From JAXLVB01 sp046329195 (GTDB lineage Bacteria > Bacteroidota > Bacteroidia > Cytophagales > Spirosomataceae), in NCBI GenBank assembly GCA_046329195.1, contig JAXLVB010000001.1:620001-684000 (forward strand): a stretch of 64,000 bases of DNA, read 5' to 3'. Of the stretch, positions 60,665-64,000 are shown one piece after another. The notes under the pieces were generated by a model. That model searched no databases. It was not told the origin of the DNA and was given only the letters and a program-made list of their open reading frames with translations. Positions within the stretch are counted from its first letter, which is position 1, and each line of letters opens with the position of its first letter. The position numbers and the translations under genes are program-made.

Positions 60665-63058
60665 TTATTCCGTCTTCAACGATTTCACCGGATTCATCAC
60701 AGCGGCTTTAATGGCTTGGAAACTAACGGTCAGCAACGTAATAAGCAAAGCACCTGCGGCAGCGGCAACGAATATCCACCACGAAATATCGGTTCGGTAT
60801 TGGTACTTTTGAAGCCACTCATTCATAAAATAATATGCTATGGGCGCTGCCAATACGCACGAAATGATGACCAAATACACAAAGTCTTTGGACAACATAC
60901 GCCACAAACCTGCCACCGAAGCACCCAAGACTTTGCGAATGCCTATTTCTTTAGTGCGCTGTTCGGCTACGAATGACGCCAAGCCAAACAAGCCTAAACA
61001 CGAAATAAACACAGCCAAAATGGCAAAGAAAGTAGCCAATTTGCCGATGCGCTCTTCGGTAGAGAATTTCTTGGCATATTCTTCATCAACAAATTTGTAG
61101 TCGAATGGAGCGGAAGGAATTACTTTTTTGAATACGCTCTCAATCATGGCAATTGAGGCGCTGGCACTTTTGTTAGGATTGAGCTTGAAGGCGAGCCAAC
61201 TACTATTTCCAGTACTTAGCAAATAAATCCCTTGTTTAACAGGTCGGTAAGGCGATTGCGCCAGCATATCTTTAATGACACCAATGACCTTAAACTTGCC
61301 ATTGTCACCCCAATTGATGGTCATGCCAATCGGATTTTTGATATTCATGAACTTAACCGCCGCTTCGTTAAGTATCACCGAAGACGTATCGGTCGAGAAT
61401 TGTCTTGAAAAATCTCGGCCTTCTTTAAACTGCCAGCCGACGGTTTTGCCGTAGTCATGTGTGACCCAAATGGTAGCAAAATCAGAGTCGAGGTTAGGGT
61501 CTTTACCTTCCCATGAAAAACCGCCGTTGTTTGACCACACTCCTGTAATAGGACTCGACGACTCGGCCATTTCTTCAATAGCTCCCATACCTTTCAGTTC
61601 ATTGCGCAGCACGTTAAATTTCCCATAAAAATCAGGCGATTTCTGCTCTATCATAACCAGCCCATCTTGGTTATACCCCAACGGGCGATTTTTGGAATGC
61701 TGTATTTGCTTGGACACAATAATGGTGCTGATAATCAAGGCGATAGAAACCGTAAACTGAATCACTACCAATACCTTACGTGGCAACGACGCCATTTTAC
61801 CTGCCTTGAAAGTACCTTTTAAGACCTTGACGGGTTGAAACGAAGAAAGATAAAGCGCAGGATAGCTACCAGCAATGAGCCCGGTGAGCAGGGTAAAACC
61901 AATGCCCAACAGCCAAAAATTTGGATTGCCCCACAGCAGAGTCATTTGCTTACCTGCTACTTGGTTGAACCACGACAAGCTGAACGTTACCAACAGCAGG
62001 GCCAACCCATAAGCAAAAACCGCCACCAGAAGCGATTCACTAAAAAATTGATTTACTAATTGACCACGAACCGAGCCTATGGCTTTGCGGATGCCGACTT
62101 CTTTGGCACGTTTTTCTGAACGAGCCGTACTCAAATTCATAAAATTAATACAGGCTAGTAGCAATACAAACACGCCCACAACGCCAAACATCCACACATA
62201 CTCTATCAAGCCGCCCGTTTTTACACCATTTTCCCACCGTGCCCGCAAGTGCCAATCTGACATAGGATGGAGGAAAACCCGAGCGTTATATTTTTTATCT
62301 TCTGCATCTACGTTCTTGAATTTAGCCTGTACAATACTTTTGTCAACGGACTTAAAATCAGTATTATCAGCAATTTGGGCAAATAGTTGGAACGAATTGT
62401 TTCCCCAATTAGACCGGTCTCTGGCTCGTTTCACCCAATCTTCCGACGATACGTATAATTCCCAAGGAGCAATAAAGTATAAGTCGTTGAAAGAGGTATT
62501 GTTGGGCAAGTCTTCATAAACTCCCGTCACTTTTACGTCGAGCTTACTATCAATTTTCATGAACTTGTTAATCGGGTCGGTGTCGCCGAAGAAGGCTTTG
62601 GCGGTAGATTCGGCCAGCAGAATAGAACTGGGGTCTTTGAGGCCGTTGATAGTGCCTTTGAGCATTTTTAGGGTCAGCATTTTAGGCCCATCAATATCCA
62701 TATAAATGCCGTTTTTCGAGAATTTTTTATCGCCAACGGTCAAAATATGATCACCTTTCCAAGAGGCCATGGCCAAGTACTTGAAGTTAGCGCCATACTT
62801 GGTTTGGAGTTCTTTACCCAATGGAAAAGGGATTGCTTCTTGTGTAAATATCTCCCCGTTAGAGGTTTGGTGTTGCATCACTTGTGCTACACGGTCGTAA
62901 TGTTGGTGGTATGTATCGTACGACAATTCGTCGTAAATCCACAACCCGATGAGCATCGCTACGGCCATCCCAACAGATAGCCCTACAATGTTGATAAACG
63001 AATAAATTTTGTTTTTGGCAAGGTTGCGCAAAGCAACTTTAAGATAGTTTTTAATCAT
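60665..63058 (-). CDS. FtsX/MacB-type permease without prefix, main body group
   Basis: A 797-residue protein starting MIKNYLKVALRNLAKNKIYS at 63058; an in-frame start at 63091 would add 11 residues encoded in the hairpin-rich leader and is less likely. First helix INIVGLSVGMAVAMLIGLWI, FMNLSTARSEKRAKEVGIRK and EQRTKEIGIRKVLGASVAGL place it with the bodies at 44209, 46828 and 49979, although it lacks their prefix. End NPVKSLKTE. Confidence 0.86.
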   Translation of the reverse strand: MIKNYLKVALRNLAKNKIYSFINIVGLSVGMAVAMLIGLWIYDELSYDTYHQHYDRVAQVMQHQTSNGEIFTQEAIPFPLGKELQTKYGANFKYLAMASWKGDHILTVGDKKFSKNGIYMDIDGPKMLTLKMLKGTINGLKDPSSILLAESTAKAFFGDTDPINKFMKIDSKLDVKVTGVYEDLPNNTSFNDLYFIAPWELYVSSEDWVKRARDRSNWGNNSFQLFAQIADNTDFKSVDKSIVQAKFKNVDAEDKKYNARVFLHPMSDWHLRARWENGVKTGGLIEYVWMFGVVGVFVLLLACINFMNLSTARSEKRAKEVGIRKAIGSVRGQLVNQFFSESLLVAVFAYGLALLLVTFSLSWFNQVAGKQMTLLWGNPNFWLLGIGFTLLTGLIAGSYPALYLSSFQPVKVLKGTFKAGKMASLPRKVLVVIQFTVSIALIISTIIVSKQIQHSKNRPLGYNQDGLVMIEQKSPDFYGKFNVLRNELKGMGAIEEMAESSSPITGVWSNNGGFSWEGKDPNLDSDFATIWVTHDYGKTVGWQFKEGRDFSRQFSTDTSSVILNEAAVKFMNIKNPIGMTINWGDNGKFKVIGVIKDMLAQSPYRPVKQGIYLLSTGNSSWLAFKLNPNKSASASIAMIESVFKKVIPSAPFDYKFVDEEYAKKFSTEERIGKLATFFAILAVFISCLGLFGLASFVAEQRTKEIGIRKVLGASVAGLWRMLSKDFVYLVIISCVLAAPIAYYFMNEWLQKYQYRTDISWWIFVAAAAGALLITLLTVSFQAIKAAVMNPVKSLKTE

Positions 63059-63066
63059 GGCTTCTA

Positions 63067-63131
63067 TCCGAATCGTCGGACCCGTCCCCAATGAGGGATT
63101 TTTTTTGATTATTACTATCCCCGAGGGGACT
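63067..63131 (-). other. Intercistronic hairpins between two permease genes
   Basis: TCCGA-ATCG-TCGGA (63067-63080) lies just upstream of the permease start. GTCCCC (63086-63091) and GGGGAC (63125-63130) can close a larger loop next to the upstream stop codon. No T-run after them on the minus strand. Confidence 0.4.
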
Positions 63132-64000
63132 CTACTCCGATTTCAAACTCTTTACTGGATTAGTCAGCGCAGCCCGTACGGCCTGATACGTGACCGTAGC
63201 CAAGGCTATAGCCACCGCTGCTACACCCGACACCACAAAGGTTTCGACGCCGATGTCGGTACGATAGGCAAAGTCCTTTAGCCACTGACTCATAAAGTAA
63301 TAGGCTATCGGAAAAGCCAACCCATTTGCAATAAGTACCAAGCGCAAAAAGTCTTTAGATAACAAGCCCACCACATTCACTACGCTGGCGCCCAACACTT
63401 TTCTAATCCCTATTTCCTTGGTTTTTTGCTCCGCCGTAAAGGTAATCAACCCAAAAAGCCCCATGCAGGCTATCAAAATAGCTAAGCCCGTGAAGCCTGC
63501 AAATAGGGCTCCCATGCGCTGCTCAGAGCGATACAGGCTGTTGAAGGCATCGTCCAAAAAATAGTAGTCAAAGGGTACCTCTGGGTCGTACTTTTGGTAA
63601 ATGGTTTCGATTTGAGCCAGTTTTTGTTGAAGATTAGCCGCTGGGTTTAATCGCAAATAGAGTGTTCGGAGAGCCGTTGTATCTTTGACTACCGTAAAGA
63701 GCATCCCGTCAATTTTTGACTGTAGCGACGTAAAATTGAAGTCTTTCAATACTCCTACCACCTCTGCCGATTGGTCGCCCATATCTAAGCGCTGACCGAT
63801 TGGATTAGTAGTGATTTTTAATTTTTCGACCCCTGTCTCGTTCAACAACACTTTACGACCACCAGCCAAGTCTTGATTCAGGAGTGGTTTCTTTTTCCAT
63901 TCGAGTTGAAGAATCTTCATGAAGTTTTCGTCCACTGTCATGAAGTTGATAGTTACGTCTTCTTTGGTAGTTGGGGTTTTGGTAAAATACATGTTCCAGC
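63132..64000 (-). CDS. FtsX/MacB-type permease, C-terminal part (5' end beyond window)
   Basis: The open frame runs to the window edge; about 289 codons are present. It covers the second extracytoplasmic domain (MTVDENFMKILQLEWKKKPL) and the last FtsX unit with CMGLFGLITFTAEQKTKEIG, IRKVLGASVVNV and the end NPVKSLKSE. Whether it carries a prefix or follows a padR gene cannot be seen. It is the upstream-most of the nine permeases in the window. Confidence 0.85.
   Translation of the reverse strand, partial: WNMYFTKTPTTKEDVTINFMTVDENFMKILQLEWKKKPLLNQDLAGGRKVLLNETGVEKLKITTNPIGQRLDMGDQSAEVVGVLKDFNFTSLQSKIDGMLFTVVKDTTALRTLYLRLNPAANLQQKLAQIETIYQKYDPEVPFDYYFLDDAFNSLYRSEQRMGALFAGFTGLAILIACMGLFGLITFTAEQKTKEIGIRKVLGASVVNVVGLLSKDFLRLVLIANGLAFPIAYYFMSQWLKDFAYRTDIGVETFVVSGVAAVAIALATVTYQAVRAALTNPVKSLKSE

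Noticed and set aside
41581..64000. Insertion sequences or recombinase as the cause of the tandem permeases
   Set aside because: No transposase, terminal inverted repeats or target duplications were seen; simple tandem duplication explains the array.

Overview
The window reads as chromosome from a member of the Bacteroidota, most likely order Cytophagales (Spirosoma/Runella-like). Evidence: Bacteroidota-type promoters (TTG, 17-20 nt, TAnnTTTG) in front of several operons; the tRNA-Tyr/Gly/Thr-tuf cluster; an alternative complex III plus caa3-type oxidase locus; large TonB-dependent receptors with N-terminal carboxypeptidase-regulatory-like domains; and tandem FtsX-type permeases with PadR regulators. 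The genus is inference from gene content only.

Layout. 1-1343 (minus): three tRNAs and the 5' part of tuf behind one clear promoter. 1455-4034 (minus): an ECF sigma factor, a single-pass protein in the usual anti-sigma position and an outer-membrane barrel-like protein. 4246-21321 (minus): a 17-kb respiratory cluster, actABCDEF (quinol:cytochrome c oxidoreductase), then ctaC, ctaD, and after a mid-cluster terminator the haem A genes ctaA/ctaB, two subunit III genes, subunit IV, SCO, DUF420 and a small CxxC membrane protein. Together they carry electrons from menaquinol through cytochromes c to O2 and include assembly factors for haem A and CuA. 21800-23591 (plus): a 5-formyl-THF cyclo-ligase and anmK. 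23707-25829 (plus): an arsenic operon (arsR, DUF6428, thioredoxin-type arsC, aquaporin) with no efflux pump. 26187-34936 (plus): an Oar-like TonB receptor, then a second TonB receptor with two lipoproteins. 35001-41579: SDR, beta-CASP metallo-hydrolase, ogt, tRNA-Leu, dihydrolipoyl dehydrogenase and a secreted FAD oxidoreductase.

41581-64000 (minus) is the most unusual part: nine tandem paralogous FtsX/MacB-type permeases (the last cut by the window edge) with two PadR regulator genes. The five permeases downstream of a padR gene all carry an extra N-terminal module of about 76 residues; the three complete ones without a padR upstream lack it. The module comes in two sequence types that follow the operon rather than the permease body, which suggests module fusion followed by within-operon homogenisation. 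No ABC ATPase or membrane-fusion gene lies in the window.

Smaller signals worth checking: a compact alternative-hairpin attenuator before the 34394 lipoprotein gene, a terminator between ctaD and ctaA, a 25-nt near-identical element just before two terminators, related leaders with tiny upstream ORFs at the two TonB receptors, and an aquaporin whose selectivity-filter positions look wider than a water channel.
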